Source of the DNA: Microglena sp. YARC
Taxonomy: Eukaryota; Chlorophyta; Chlorophyceae; Chlamydomonadales; Chlamydomonadaceae
Direction of reading: 5' to 3'
Assembly (NCBI GenBank): GCA_022414725.1
Contig: CM039465.1
Coordinates: forward strand, 17,791,581-17,855,580
Length of the DNA: 64,000 bases
Shown here: positions 1 through 13,300 of the stretch, in pieces
Layout: every line of letters starts with the position of its first letter
Position numbering within the stretch: position 1 is the first letter of the stretch
Translations under genes and position numbers: made by a program
The notes under the pieces: generated by a model
Seen by the model: the letters and a program-made list of their open reading frames with translations, nothing else
What the model was told of the DNA's origin: nothing
The model's database searches: none

Positions 1-159
1 ACCATCACACCACACCAACACACAACACACCACCCCTACCCACAGGTATGTGGTGCGTGAGTACTGCGCCTCCAGATCTTCACCATCGTCGACTAAGTCG
101 CTTTTCTTACCATGATTCCAGTCATGCGGTCTTCATGTAAGTATGTACTGGCTGTACGC

Positions 160-500
160 CCCTGTGAATCGTGACCATAATACGCCCCTGTACCATTTAC
201 GCCCCGTACCATTTACGCCCCCGTGTATGTATCCATTTCGCCCCTCTCTCTCAATTTTATGCCCCTTTACACGCATCCATCTTTGTTGTGCGCCCTTACC
301 ATTTTTTCGCACCCTGTCACTCCTTGCGCTCCACAATTACTGTCCGTACCATGTTTTGCACCTGTGAACCTAGTTTTCGCCCCATTATCTATTATATACT
401 GTTACCATTTTTGCCTGTACCATTCACGCCCCTGTGCCATTGTGCCCTGTACCATTTTCGCTCGCTGTACAATTTACGCCCCCTTACCATTCCACGCCCC
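160..500. repeat. Degenerate short tandem repeat next to the gap
   Basis: A pyrimidine-rich run repeats variants of CCCTGTACCATTTACGCC (about 18 bp) up to the edge of the assembly gap. The array probably continues into the gap. Open frames here are by-products of the repeat and the N run. Confidence 0.65.
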
Positions 501-1500
501 NNNNNNNNNNNNNNNNNNNNNNNNNNNNNNNNNNNNNNNNNNNNNNNNNNNNNNNNNNNNNNNNNNNNNNNNNNNNNNNNNNNNNNNNNNNNNNNNNNNN
601 NNNNNNNNNNNNNNNNNNNNNNNNNNNNNNNNNNNNNNNNNNNNNNNNNNNNNNNNNNNNNNNNNNNNNNNNNNNNNNNNNNNNNNNNNNNNNNNNNNNN
701 NNNNNNNNNNNNNNNNNNNNNNNNNNNNNNNNNNNNNNNNNNNNNNNNNNNNNNNNNNNNNNNNNNNNNNNNNNNNNNNNNNNNNNNNNNNNNNNNNNNN
801 NNNNNNNNNNNNNNNNNNNNNNNNNNNNNNNNNNNNNNNNNNNNNNNNNNNNNNNNNNNNNNNNNNNNNNNNNNNNNNNNNNNNNNNNNNNNNNNNNNNN
901 NNNNNNNNNNNNNNNNNNNNNNNNNNNNNNNNNNNNNNNNNNNNNNNNNNNNNNNNNNNNNNNNNNNNNNNNNNNNNNNNNNNNNNNNNNNNNNNNNNNN
1001 NNNNNNNNNNNNNNNNNNNNNNNNNNNNNNNNNNNNNNNNNNNNNNNNNNNNNNNNNNNNNNNNNNNNNNNNNNNNNNNNNNNNNNNNNNNNNNNNNNNN
1101 NNNNNNNNNNNNNNNNNNNNNNNNNNNNNNNNNNNNNNNNNNNNNNNNNNNNNNNNNNNNNNNNNNNNNNNNNNNNNNNNNNNNNNNNNNNNNNNNNNNN
1201 NNNNNNNNNNNNNNNNNNNNNNNNNNNNNNNNNNNNNNNNNNNNNNNNNNNNNNNNNNNNNNNNNNNNNNNNNNNNNNNNNNNNNNNNNNNNNNNNNNNN
1301 NNNNNNNNNNNNNNNNNNNNNNNNNNNNNNNNNNNNNNNNNNNNNNNNNNNNNNNNNNNNNNNNNNNNNNNNNNNNNNNNNNNNNNNNNNNNNNNNNNNN
1401 NNNNNNNNNNNNNNNNNNNNNNNNNNNNNNNNNNNNNNNNNNNNNNNNNNNNNNNNNNNNNNNNNNNNNNNNNNNNNNNNNNNNNNNNNNNNNNNNNNNN
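501..1500. other. Assembly gap of 1000 N
   Basis: Exactly 1000 N characters, the usual placeholder for a scaffold gap of unknown size. Frames spanning it are meaningless. Confidence 0.99.
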
Positions 1501-4500
1501 CAGGTAGTGTCACCCTTGGGTAGCGAGTTATTCTTATTGTGTAGTCTTCGCAGCTCCGCAGAAGGGACGATTGGTACTTAGTAGCTATAAATTAGCAGTC
1601 ACTTTGGCTTAGACGGGGGTCGGAAGTGCCACCAGTTAATCGATTTCCGCAGTTCGAAGGTCAGCATATGCTCAATTTCCCGCGTTCGCACAAGTAGCAC
1701 TCCAAGCAGTTGCAGGCGATGGGCCCCTAGGTCAGAGCACGTAGCTCAAAGCTGCGACTGGTCCAAACTCCACAGTTCGCAGGGTGTGTTACCCACTTGG
1801 CTGATAGTAATATAATTTTTGTAGCTTCGCAGGTCTGCAGATACGAATGATCAGTACCGAGGCATGCTAATTAATAGCAAAGATTGCAGAATTCAAGAGG
1901 TTGGAAGAGCACCAAGTTCAATTCAAATTGCGTAGTTCGAAGGAGCAGTTTTGCGCAATTGCACGTTGCGCGCAAGTAGAAGGTCCAGCCGCGATGGAGA
2001 TTTGCAGGCGATGGTCAGGTCGGACGGAAACGCGAATGTTGCATGTTGCATGGACAGTTGGCTTGTGAAGGATAGTTCTTTCTACGCAAACCCTTCTAGC
2101 TTCTTCTGGCCTCTTCATCCGGTTACTCGTTTTTGTTACACTCACGTTGACGCATGGTTGGTCGGCCCCTTTTACAATTTGACCAATTTTTGAGTTTGAG
2201 TGAACTTCCGGTGTAACTCTTGAGTCTCTCCTACATTGAGGCGGTAACTATTCTGTGAAGTTGCTGGATGGTAATATATAGATACCCAAGTGGTGCTGAG
2301 ATAGTGGCCTGTTACAGTGGGTTCCGGAGCCAGACCAAAACGAAGGATCCGAGGGTTACGAACAGCCACAATAAATATTTTCGACCCCCGTCACAGGGAG
2401 CCGAAAGATGCTAGAAGCTCAAAAATGTAGCTGCGTATCTCATAGGCTACAAGATAAGTGTTTTGTATTGTAGTTCTAGTTTTTTTTCATGCTGAATTAT
2501 GAATTAGAGTTGCATCCTGAGTAAATATTTGTTTTTTTTTTTTTTTTGCTGCTTTCCCTGTAGTGCCCCTGTATTTTCTGGTGGAAGTAGCAGTTAGCTT
2601 TGCATGATGTTATGTTTTAAAACTATATTGACCGCCCCCTGTGCTGTTGGTTTTTGGAATTATAAGCTTATGTACGGCGGTCAGGTTATGTACTTATGTT
2701 GTTAAGCCTTGTTGCTTTCAAAGTAACAAGTAAGTAACAAACAAACAAAATAAGGGGACATTTTTGCAGTGTTGCTGTTTAAAGCAGTATTTTTGAACGT
2801 GCCTCTAAACTGTCATGGCCAGAGCATACATGAGGTTGGCATTAGTTTATAATTTTGATGCAGAAAAAAGATGAGACCAATCGGAGGTCGGTTTAATTTT
2901 TAGGATTTTTGAGAAGTTGTTGCATGTGTGGGCTGGGCAGTATGGAGCCGTTCCGTCTGGCGGCCTGACCCGACGCGAGGGGGTGGTCGGGTGTGTCGGG
3001 GTGAAGGCCTGTAAGCGTGGGTCGGCATGCATCGGGCTGGCGGCGTGGTATGCCGTTGTGTGGGTAATGACACGAATGTAGCGCAGTTTGCGGAGCGCAG
3101 TTTCTGGCATGTGCTTGGGAAATACCGTGGTGAGCACAGGTCTCAATAGCCGCTCTGCCCATGATTTGAATGGCTGGGCCTAGAGTTGCCGCCTGGCCAT
3201 GCGAGAATGGAGATTAAGTGGCTTACCCCATTGTCGCAACGCCGCTGCCCCCTAGGTCGAAAGCACGATCTGAAAGCTGCGTTGGTCGAAGCTCTGCAGC
3301 TTCTCAGGGTAGTTGTCAACTTCTTGTGGTAGCGAGTTAGTTCTTACTTTGTGTAGCTTCGCAGCTCCGCACAGAAGACGATTGGTACTTAGGTAGCTAT
3401 AAATAGCAAGTCACATTGGCTTGAGACGGGGGTCGGAAGTGCACCAGTTATCGATTCCGCAGTTCGGAAGTCAAGATATGCTCAATTTCCGCGTTCGCAA
3501 GTTAGCACGTCCAGCAGGTTGCAGGCTATGGGCCCCTAGGTCAGAGCACGTAGCTCAAAGCTGCGCTGGTTCCAAACTCCAACAGGTTCGCAGGGTGTGT
3601 TACCCACTTGGGCTGATTAGTAATTAATATCTTGTAGCTTTCGCAGCTGCAAACGAATGATCAGTACCGAGGCATGCTATTTAATAGCAAGATTGCGATT
3701 TCAGAGGTTGGAAGAGCACCAGTTCTAATTCAATTGCGTAGTTCGAAGGTAGACTTTGCGCAATTGCACGTGCGCGCAAGTAGAGGTCCAGCCGCGATGG
3801 GAGTTGCAGGCGATGGCTCAGGGCGGACGGAAAACGCCGAAGTTTTGCATGTTGCAGGACGTGGCTTGTGAAGGATAGTTCTTTCTACGCAAACCCTTTA
3901 GGTTCTTCATGGCTCTTCATCCGGTTACTTCGTTTTTTTACACTCACTGCGCTGGTTTGCGTCGGCCCCCTTATGAGAATTTGACAATTTTTGAGTTATG
4001 AGTTGACTCGGTGTAACCTCTTGAGGTCTTCTCCTACATTGAGGGCGTAAACTATTCTGTGGAAGGTTGCTGGATGGTAATTATATAGATCAACCCAAGT
4101 GGTGGCTGAAGATAGTGGCTGTACAGTGGGTATCCGGAGCCAGACCAAACGAAGGTCCGAGGGTTACTGAACAGCCACATAAATATTCGACCCCCGTGCC
4201 ACAGGACCCGAAGATGCTAGAAGCTCAAAATGGAGCTGCGTATCTTCAATAGGCCTACAAGATAAGTTGTTTGTTTGTAGTTCTTAGTCGTGCTGAATTA
4301 GAATATGAGTGCATCCTTGAGTAAATTTGTGCTGCTTCACTGTAGTGCCCCTGTAGTTTCCTGCTGGAGTAGCAGTTAGCTTTGCATGCATGTTATGTTT
4401 AAAAACTATATTGACCCGCCCTGTGCTGTTGGTTTTTTGGAATATAAGCTTATGTACGGGCGGTCAGTTATGTACTTATGTTTGTAGCCTTGTTGCTTTC

Positions 4501-6130
4501 AAAGTAACAAGTAATTAACAAACAAACAAATAAGACATTTATGCCAGTGTTGCTGTTAAAGCAGTATTGAACGTGCCTCTACTGTCATGCAGAGCATACA
4601 TGAAGGTTGGCAGTAGTTGTAATAATTTGATGCAGAAAAAATTGAGACCAATCGGGAGCGTCGGGTTAATTTTAGGGGATTTTTGAGAAGGTTTTGCATG
4701 TGTGGGCGGGCCAGTATGAGCCGTTTCCGGTTCTGGCCTGACCGACGCGAGGGGTGGTCGGGTGTGTCGGGGTGGATGCGCGTGTTAGCGTGGGTCGGCA
4801 TGCATCGGTGCTGCCGGTGGTTATGCGTTGTGTGGTATTGGACACGAATGTAGCGCAGTTTGGGAGCGCATGTTCTATTTTTTTTTTTTTCTTTTTTTTA
4901 TTTTTTTTCTTTTATGGCATGTGCTTTTGGGAGAACTACCGTGGGGTGATCGACAGATGAGATGGTCTCAATAAGCCGTGGCTCTTTGCCATGTATTGGA
5001 GCATACATTGGCAACTGGGTTCGCTGTAGCATCGATCTGCGCACTCTCCACCAATGAGGTGATGACACCTGGCACTCCCGAGAAGCTGTGAACAGACCAC
5101 AATTGCGAGACTTAAGCGCAACACGCCGACGATGACCGTAGATCGAAAGCTACAGAAATTTCCTGAAAAGCTGCGTTGGTCTGAGAAGCTCTAGCATTCT
5201 CAGGTGGTAGCTGTCACCTTCATTGAGGGATAAAGCGATGTTGTTCTTAAATCTTGATGTACGCTTCGCAGCTCCGAAGAAGGGAATACGATTGTACTAA
5301 TAGGTTAGCTATTAACGAGAGCAGAAGAAGTATTGGCTAGACACTACGAGGTACGGAAGTGCACAAGATTATCGATCCGAAGTTATCGAATAAATAGTCA
5401 GCCAAATAATGTCCAAATTCATGCGTTCCAAGTAGCCACCGAACCCAGCAGTTTAGGCGAAGCCCTCGTCCCCACCTACGCGTCAAGCACATCACAAGCC
5501 TGCGGGGCTGGTCCCACCACCACTCCACCCACGCGTTCGCCAGGTGTGACCGATTCATTCGATAGATAAACTCTTGCGTCCACAGTTGGATCATGTTGGC
5601 GACATGGATTTTCATGGATGCCTGCAATTAGGCTAATCAATTAATTCATAGTCACCATCGCACCTTCCGCAAACCACATAAATTCTAGCCAAACACCTAT
5701 CCAACCAGACATCATTAATAGCAAGATGGCAATTCAGAGGTTGGAAGAGCACAGTTCAATTCATTGCGTAGTCAAGTAGCATTGCGCAATTTGCAAGTTG
5801 CGCGCAAGTAGAAGGTCACGCGATGGTAAAGTTTGCAGGGATGGCTCAGGGCGGAGGAAACGCGAAGTTCATGTTCATGGACAGTTGGTTGTGAAGGATA
5901 GTTCTTCTCGCAACCCTTTAGTTTCAGGCTCTTCATTCCGGTTACTCGTTTGTTACACTCACTAGCTGGTTGTCGGCCCCTATGACAATTGACATTTTGA
6001 GTTTGATGACTCGCGTGTAACTCTTGAGTCTCCTAACATGAGGGCGGTAACTATTCTGGGTGAAGGTCGGATGTAATTATAGATACCAAGGGTGGCTGAT
6101 GATAGTGCTGTACAGTGGGTTCCGAGCCAG
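1501..6130. repeat. Three tandem copies of a 1.8-1.9 kb unit
   Basis: The landmark GCAGCTCCGCAGAAG recurs with small changes near 1550, 3369 and 5268, so the unit is about 1820-1900 bp. Copy 1 runs about 1501-3300, copy 2 about 3310-5130 and copy 3 about 5200-6130; copy 3 is cut short at the right. The copies differ mainly by one-base insertions and deletions, so no reading frame survives across them. Copy 2 also carries a T-rich run near 4876-4915. I recognise no protein in it. Confidence 0.85.
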
Positions 6131-7217
6131 GGGGGTTGGGGGTCAGAAGCAGGGTGCCTTCACATTTCTGTGATGGGGCCTTTCCTTTTTTGCCCCCCCC
6201 CCCCCTGGTTTGATTAGTTTTTGTAATGTTTATCGTTCAAAAGAGAGGAGAGACAAAATGGTTTGTTTCACGTTATATTTCCCTGTGAATTGATTTTTAC
6301 TGCTAAGACGGTAACATCAATAGCTGCTGACGCTATGTAACCACAAGTTCAGTTAAACCATGCATGGACCTTTATGATACAAACTGAACCGATGCCAGTG
6401 AGAATGAGGACGCTCCAACATAAGACCTTACAGTATTAAATATGAACACAACTTGAAACAAACAAAACTCAAATATCGAATTTGTATCCGAAGGAAGAAT
6501 TCCCCCCCCCCCCCAGTGGGTACGCACAGGGGCCATACAATCTAGGCAAGCGAGCAACCGACAAATTTCCCGAAAAAATTCCCCCCCCCCTAGAGCGAAT
6601 GCCGCCATAGCGATGGGTTGCGTGCACGACGCAGAGCTGGTGGTCCTTCTGATGTAACCTGGTACACCTCCTTACCAAACAAATATTCTTCTTTGTAGAT
6701 CCCCACCCACCTTGCTCACTTCAGCGAAATGCGCCATATTCTGTATTTCCTGACTAGAAAGGAGTAGAAGTCTCGTCTCAGCGGGCTACGCTTGACAGCT
6801 TCTAGGCAACTCCTTGTCCCTATTCTAGGTCACTATGTGAAACATTACTCAATCAATCACTCAGGTGACGAAGGAGCCTGTTACTGTATTCTTGTCTCAT
6901 CAAGAAGCTGTCTGCCAGATCCTATCACCACAGTGTTCCATTTCAACAAGAATGTCTCCATTCAAGATTTGCTAGAAGAGTGAAGGATTCCGACTCACAC
7001 AAAATTATAACCAACCACCAGTGCAAATAGTGGCGTGGTCACTGCTCATCAAGATCATCCGTGCACGTGCTTGCTGGTGTATTGCACAGATGGGACTTGG
7101 AATTGGAAGGCGGCGAGCAGCCCAGAGTTGGCTGAAAAACAAGTAAACAATCAAATCTGGCAACTCCTATTATCAAAACAGCAGCCGCCGGATAGGCTTG
7201 ATCACTCCGAATTGGGC
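6131..7217. other. Intergenic stretch without a recognisable gene
   Basis: Runs of C lie near 6190-6205, 6503-6515 and 6582-6590. No splice-linked coding sequence or known motif is visible. It lies downstream of the 3' end of the minus-strand MCM4 gene and may include its 3' UTR near 7218. Confidence 0.5.
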
Positions 7218-7344
7218 TCATTCAAAGTCGCAGCGTCTCAGCTGCCTCAAGACGTCGATTACATGCTGTGTGTTGACTTTGACTTTGTTCTTCTTCAGTA
7301 GGTCCACCATGTCGCAACGAATGGGCCCACGTGGGTTTGCGGAT
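7218..7344 (-). CDS. MCM4: Possible terminal exon of MCM4
   Basis: After an acceptor ending in GAAACAG the minus strand has a frame containing [20 protein letters not shown], ending at a TGA at 7218-7220. A short helical, basic C-terminus fits the winged-helix tail that follows the AAA+ domain in MCM4. The link to exon 14 is not phase-checked because exon 14 is frame-disrupted. Confidence 0.4.
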
Positions 7345-10300
7345 CTGTTTCCAGGAGATGAAAGGGTTGGAGTGAGCGTGTCGATAGTATATCCCGACCG
7401 TGAGCTCGAGTGGTACTAACAATGGTTTGTACTGTTCGGCTACAATGTTCCAGGAGAAAGGGTGGTAGTAAGCAGGTGGAGTGGGTGGAAGTATGTAGAG
7501 TGACTGTATGCCGAGTGAATATGACTAACCAGTTTTCATGTTTTAGCCTGTTCAGGAGAAAAGGAGAATGGGTGAGTGAGTGTATGTATGCGCCACGTGT
7601 GGGTATCGTTGACACTGTGTTTTGGTCTGTTCCAAGAGAAACGAGCCAGGGGAGTGAGGTATGCGCATGCAGACTGAGTGTACCTGCAGCCTCTCTTTCC
7701 CTGTCCTTTATAGAGTCCTGGCCACCCTTAAGCTAGATCAGCAAAGTCTTAAAGCTGATACGACAAGCAATATACAATTGCAGCCTTCAAGCATTAGGCT
7801 TTGACCCACGTGACTGGCATACTGGAGCTGGCGCGGGAACCCTGCCATGAGTAGCAAAAACATGAAAAGAAATGCGCACCGTCACTCTTCAAATGGTGCG
7901 CATCATGTCGAGGGTCCGCAGGCCCTTTGTAACAAACTCTCTAGTCGCAGTGCTTGAGCCAGTGATGATGTTGTCCATGTCGATCACTCCGTCGCCGCTG
8001 GCGCTCGCATCCCCGACACCCCTCCATGGACTGTGTAACCACCAGTCGCGATAGCCTCTGGACTCCTGCCCCGCACGTGCCTCTCCTTCAAGTGCAGCAT
8101 GCGGGCCGAGGGGCGTCTCTGACAGACGGTAGGGACTTCCAACTGCAAGTGGAGTGGCGACCGAGAGTGGCGACGAATTACCTTGCGCTCCCCGCCCGTC
8201 CCGGCGGAGCTCGCGGTATGCGTCACCAGCGCGGAGCAGGGCCTCGGGATCGGTGATCTTGGGATTGACTGCGAGCCGGGAGAAAGCGATGTAGTCTTGC
8301 AAGCATGCCTTGGGAATGACGTCCTGTTGGGGTGGGGGAAGGTAGGCGGTGGAGGGAGGAGGGAGGTGAGGGGAGCCTCGGTGTGACTGAGGGAAGGGAG
8401 GGAGGGAGGGGTGAGGGGGGAGGTGGGCACTGGTGAGGGAGGAGGTTCAAGTTGAAGCAAGCGAAGCAAACTCCCAACCCCACCAAACAAATACCGATGA
8501 TGATCGTCACGATAATTCTGGTGCTCTTTTGGACTCCAAATTTAGCCCGAATGGCGTGATATTATTATGATAGATGACAATATTACTTTGTCCTGCTGCC
8601 AGTAGGGGTCCCACACCTTTGGCCCCCTATAATGCAACAATTCGACAGGAGCAACGACAAAACTGTAACCGAGGCATGATAACCAAGCTTTAACGACCAT
8701 GGCATAAAGTGCTTTACTGTGCATATTAATATGCTGTAACCAACCATGATAATTCAAGCTTTATCGACCAAATCATACGCGCTTTACCTGTACATATTAT
8801 ATGCTCGCATCTGACCATGATATTCAAAGCTTTAATGAAAAATCATACGTGCTTTACTGTGCAATACCATATGCTGTACAAACCATGATATTCAAGGCTT
8901 TAAAGAGAATGACAAATCATACGTGCTTTTACTGTGCATACTATATGCTGTTACCAACGCATGATATTCAAGCTTTAACGACCAAATCATACGTGCTTTA
9001 CTGTGCATACTATATGCTGTACCAACCATGATATTCAAGCTTAATGGACCAAATCATATGTGCTTTACTGTGCATGATATGTATGCTGTAACAACTATGA
9101 AATTCAAGCTTTAGCGACCATGGTATAAACTGTACCGACCATGATATATAACTATATAAGCTCTGGCGAGCATGGAATATGCTTATCGGTGACAATGGGA
9201 GCATGTTGACTATCATAAAAACCCCAATCAAAATTTGCATGTCGACTATATAAGCTCTGACGACCATGGAATATGCTTACCGGTGACAACTCCCTTTTTT
9301 GAGTCCCCTCGCAGTAGAGGGACACAAGATGACATGTGCATGGTATATATATTGCTGTATTGTGGCATGGGCTATATATGGCTGTACTGTTGCATGACAT
9401 ATATGCTGTATTGTGCATGGTATATATGCTGTACTGTGCCATGGCATATAATGCTGTAACTGTGCATTGGTTATATATGCTGTAATGGTGCATGACATAT
9501 ATGCTGTACTGTTGCATGGTATAATATATGCTTACTGTGCATTGACATATATGCTGTACTGTGCATGGTATATATGCTGTACTGTGCATGACATATATGC
9601 TGTACTGTGCATGGTATATATGCTGTACTGTGCATGACATATATGCTGTACTGTGCATGGTATATATGCTGTACTGTGCATGACATATATGCTGTACTGT
9701 GCATGGTATACAAGCTTTAACGGCCATGGTATATGCTGCACTGACCATCATATAAAAACATTAGTGACCGTGGAATATGCTTACGGAGACAACTCCCTTG
9801 TTTGAGCCCCCTCATAGTAGAGGGACACAAGATGACGTGCCAGCCTCCTATCCCTCTCCTCATCGAACTTGTCAAGCACCAGATAGATGAGGTCAAACCT
9901 GTTTGTGTGTGGGCGTATCTGTTTGTGAGTGTTTGTGTGCCAGTGTATTTGAGTGGATACGTGTGTGTATGTATGTAAGTGTGACTGCATGTATCATAGA
10001 GCTTAGTATTAGCCCCTCCTGATAATTGAGAATCGTCTTGATTATTTGAGGTTGGGCAAGTCCCTTTAGCCTAATTGGCCACCCCCTGAACTGTTATTTA
10101 CATACCAGGTCCGTGGTAAACATCATTAGACACGGTACATGCATTCACACTCTCGTATCATAAGTTCATACACATACATTCACTCTCATATCAAACTTTC
10201 ATACACATTGTACAAACCTGGTGAGCAATGTCGGTGGCAGAGCGATGTTCTCTGACACAGACAAGTTGGGGTTGTAACGAGAGCCGATGGGGTTGGCACA

Positions 10301-13300
10301 AGCACACACTGAGGTGCGAGCATTCAGCGTGGAGATGAGTCCCGCCTTGGCCACTGACACTGTCTGTTGCTCCATGGCCTCATGCAGCATGGAACGTGCG
10401 GAGTCGCTCATCTTGTCAAACTCATCAATGCAGCAGACACCCTTGTCGGAGAGCACCAGAGCACCTGACTCGAGGACCATCTCTTTGGTGTCTGGGTCCT
10501 GCAGGTGGTCGGTTGTGTTGGGGGTTGGGCTGTGTTGGGGGTTGCGTTGGGGGTTGGCTGTGTTGGGGGTTGCGTTGGGGTTGGGCTGTGTTGGAGGTTG
10601 TTTTGGGGTCCTGCAGGTGGTTGGTTGTGGGTGTTGGGGTGGTGCTGTGGGTCATGCGCTGACTTGAGGACCATCTCCTTGGTGTCTGGGTCCTGTAGAT
10701 GGTTGGTCGTGTTGGGCTGGGTTGAGGATTGTGTTGGGGCTGGGTGTGTTGGGGGTTGTGGTGCTGGGGGTCGTGTTGTGTTGTGAGTTGGGCTGTGCGG
10801 GTGTTGTGGGTTGGGGGCTGGGTTTGGGTTTGGGGTGGTGATGTGGGTGGGGGGGTGTTGTGGTTGGTTGTGTTGGGGTTTTGGGCTGGGTTGTGGGTGT
10901 TGGGGTGGTGTTGTGGGTGGGGGGGAGTTGTGGGTCTCGCGCCTTACTCGAGGACCTTGGTCTCAGGGTCCTGCAGGTGGTTGGAATTTTTGTGGGTGGT
11001 TGGTGCAGGTGGTTGTGTTGGGTTGTGTTGGATTGGACTGGGTTGAGGGTCCTGTAGGTGGTGTTTGTGTATGGGCGGTGAGTTGTGGGTGTTGTGTTGT
11101 GTGTGGGGGTGAGTTGTGGGTGTTGTGTGTTGGCGTGGTGTTGTGTGTGGGGGTGGGTTGTGTTGGGGGTTGGGGTGGTGTTGTGGCGGAAATTCCTTGT
11201 GTAAGAAAACAAAATCTCACCCTAGTCACGTAGGCAGTGAGACCCACGGCCGAGGAGCCCTTTCCACTGGTGTAGATACCGCGAGGGGCGAGGGCGTGAA
11301 CGTAGCTGAGTAGCTGAGACTTTGACGTAGAAGGGTCACCGCACATGAGAACGTTGATCTCTCCCCTGATGCGTCCGCCGGGGAAGGTCTTGGTGCTGCC
11401 TCCGAAGAGCTGGCACAGCAGTCCCCTGAGCGAGAGCATCGGTGGTTGGATGTTGGTGGTTGGTATGAGCATTGGTGGGTGGATATTGGTGGTTGGGATA
11501 GCATCGGTGGGTGGATGCTGGTGGTTGTGATAGCAGTGCTGGGTGAATGTTGTGGTTGTATGGCATTGTGGGTGAATGTATGTGAATGTTTCTGAATGAG
11601 AGAAGGGAAAATGGAGGAGAAAGGAAGGAGAAAGGAGGGGAATGGGGATGAGGGGAAAGGGAGGAGAAGGGAAGTGGAGTGAGAGGAAGGAAGGAGAAAG
11701 GAGGGGAATGGGGAAGAGGGGAAAGGGAGGAGAGGGGAAGTGGAGAAGATGGGAAAGGGAGACTTACTTCTTGATGTCATCCATCTCCCAAGTGTTGGGA
11801 GCCATGGAGGCAAAGTTCGACGTAATGAAAGAGCACGGTGTGAGGATGTATATATCCTATGTTTCGGAATGAGAGAAGGTAAATAGAGGGAGAGAAAGGA
11901 AGGAGAAAGGAGGGGAATGGGGAAGAGGGGTAAGGGAGGAGAGGGGAAAGAGGTACTCACTTCTTGATGTCATCCATCTCACAATTGTTGGGAACCATGT
12001 GACCAAGTTCGATGTAATGAGAAAAACAAGATGTGAAGATATATCTATCCTACATTTCGGAATGAGAGAAGGGAAGAGGAGAAAATAGGGGAATGGGGAA
12101 GTGGGGAAAGGGAGGAGAGGGGAAAGGCAGGAGAGGGGAAAGGGATACTCACTTCTTGATGTCGTCCATCTCCCAAATGTTGGGAGCCATGGAGGCAACC
12201 ATACGCTCGTACAGACGAGGGTCCTCAGCCAGCGTACGAATCTGCTTCTCTCGAGCCTTGATCTGTCACCGGAAAAGACACAAACTATGTTAGTTAAGTG
12301 TCTCGGTGGTTGGCCCCAGTGCGAGCATCCGGTCTGGCCCTCTTAACCTCACGCCTCGTCATACGGCGATTGTTTAGTTAAGAGTCTCTCTTGAGCTAAG
12401 TTCTGTCAACGGAGAACACACACAGTTTTTTTGTCATGTGTCTCCATTGGAAATCAAATGTTGGTCAAAAAATCACACATATGTACGTCTCGGGCCGTGA
12501 TCTGTCGACTCAGAACTCACAAGTGACTGGGGACCGGCATATCATATGATGTTGACCAAAGGCGAGAATGATATCACACATATTGCATCATATGATATTG
12601 TCTATAAACAGTAACTTAAGCCTAGTCAGACTGCCGGCATCATATGATATCATATGATGACACGATAATATAATGCTGTTCCCTACAATTGACACGTAGG
12701 GACGATCAATCACGATTCTGTTTGCCTACAGCCTTGATCTGTCAACATACACACGTGTCCTATTTAGCACGCCACCCAGATAAGTACACACGACCTATTG
12801 TTTTACTTTTTCTTTCCTTCTTTGTGCACGACCTTCATAAGTCCCCCTTGACTCTGTCAAGCCGAGGGCACATTTGGAGTCCAGTAGGGCACCAGGAAAG
12901 ATGTAATAACCATCATCATCATTGTACACGTCGCCCAGACAAACAGTGACACGCTGGGGGGATCAATCACGATCCTGTTTGTCTACAGCCTTGATCTGTC
13001 CACTGGCATGAGTGATTTTCTCTACCCATGACACGTTACTTATAACTGTTACACGTGACACCCAGACAAACAGTTACAGCCTATTTTACACGTCACCCAG
13101 ACAGACAGTGATGGCCCACCTCTTCATGGGACATGTTGCCCAAAGCGACGAACTGGTCATCCTGAGTGAAGCCCCCCCCCTCAGGGGTCATATCGGGGGC
13201 AGAGGTGGCTGTGCCTACGGGGAAGGCACTCTGGCTGGCACCCTGGCTGGCTCCTGGAGCCTCCTTTGCTTCCGCAGCAGCAGCGGCTGCAGCAGCCTCA

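Noticed and set aside
171..1581. Frames of 357-452 codons spanning the N run
   Set aside because: Most of each frame is the 1000-N gap.
7035..7301. Plus-strand frame MVTAHQDHPCTC over 88 codons
   Set aside because: It overlaps the antisense of the proposed last MCM4 exon and has no family features.
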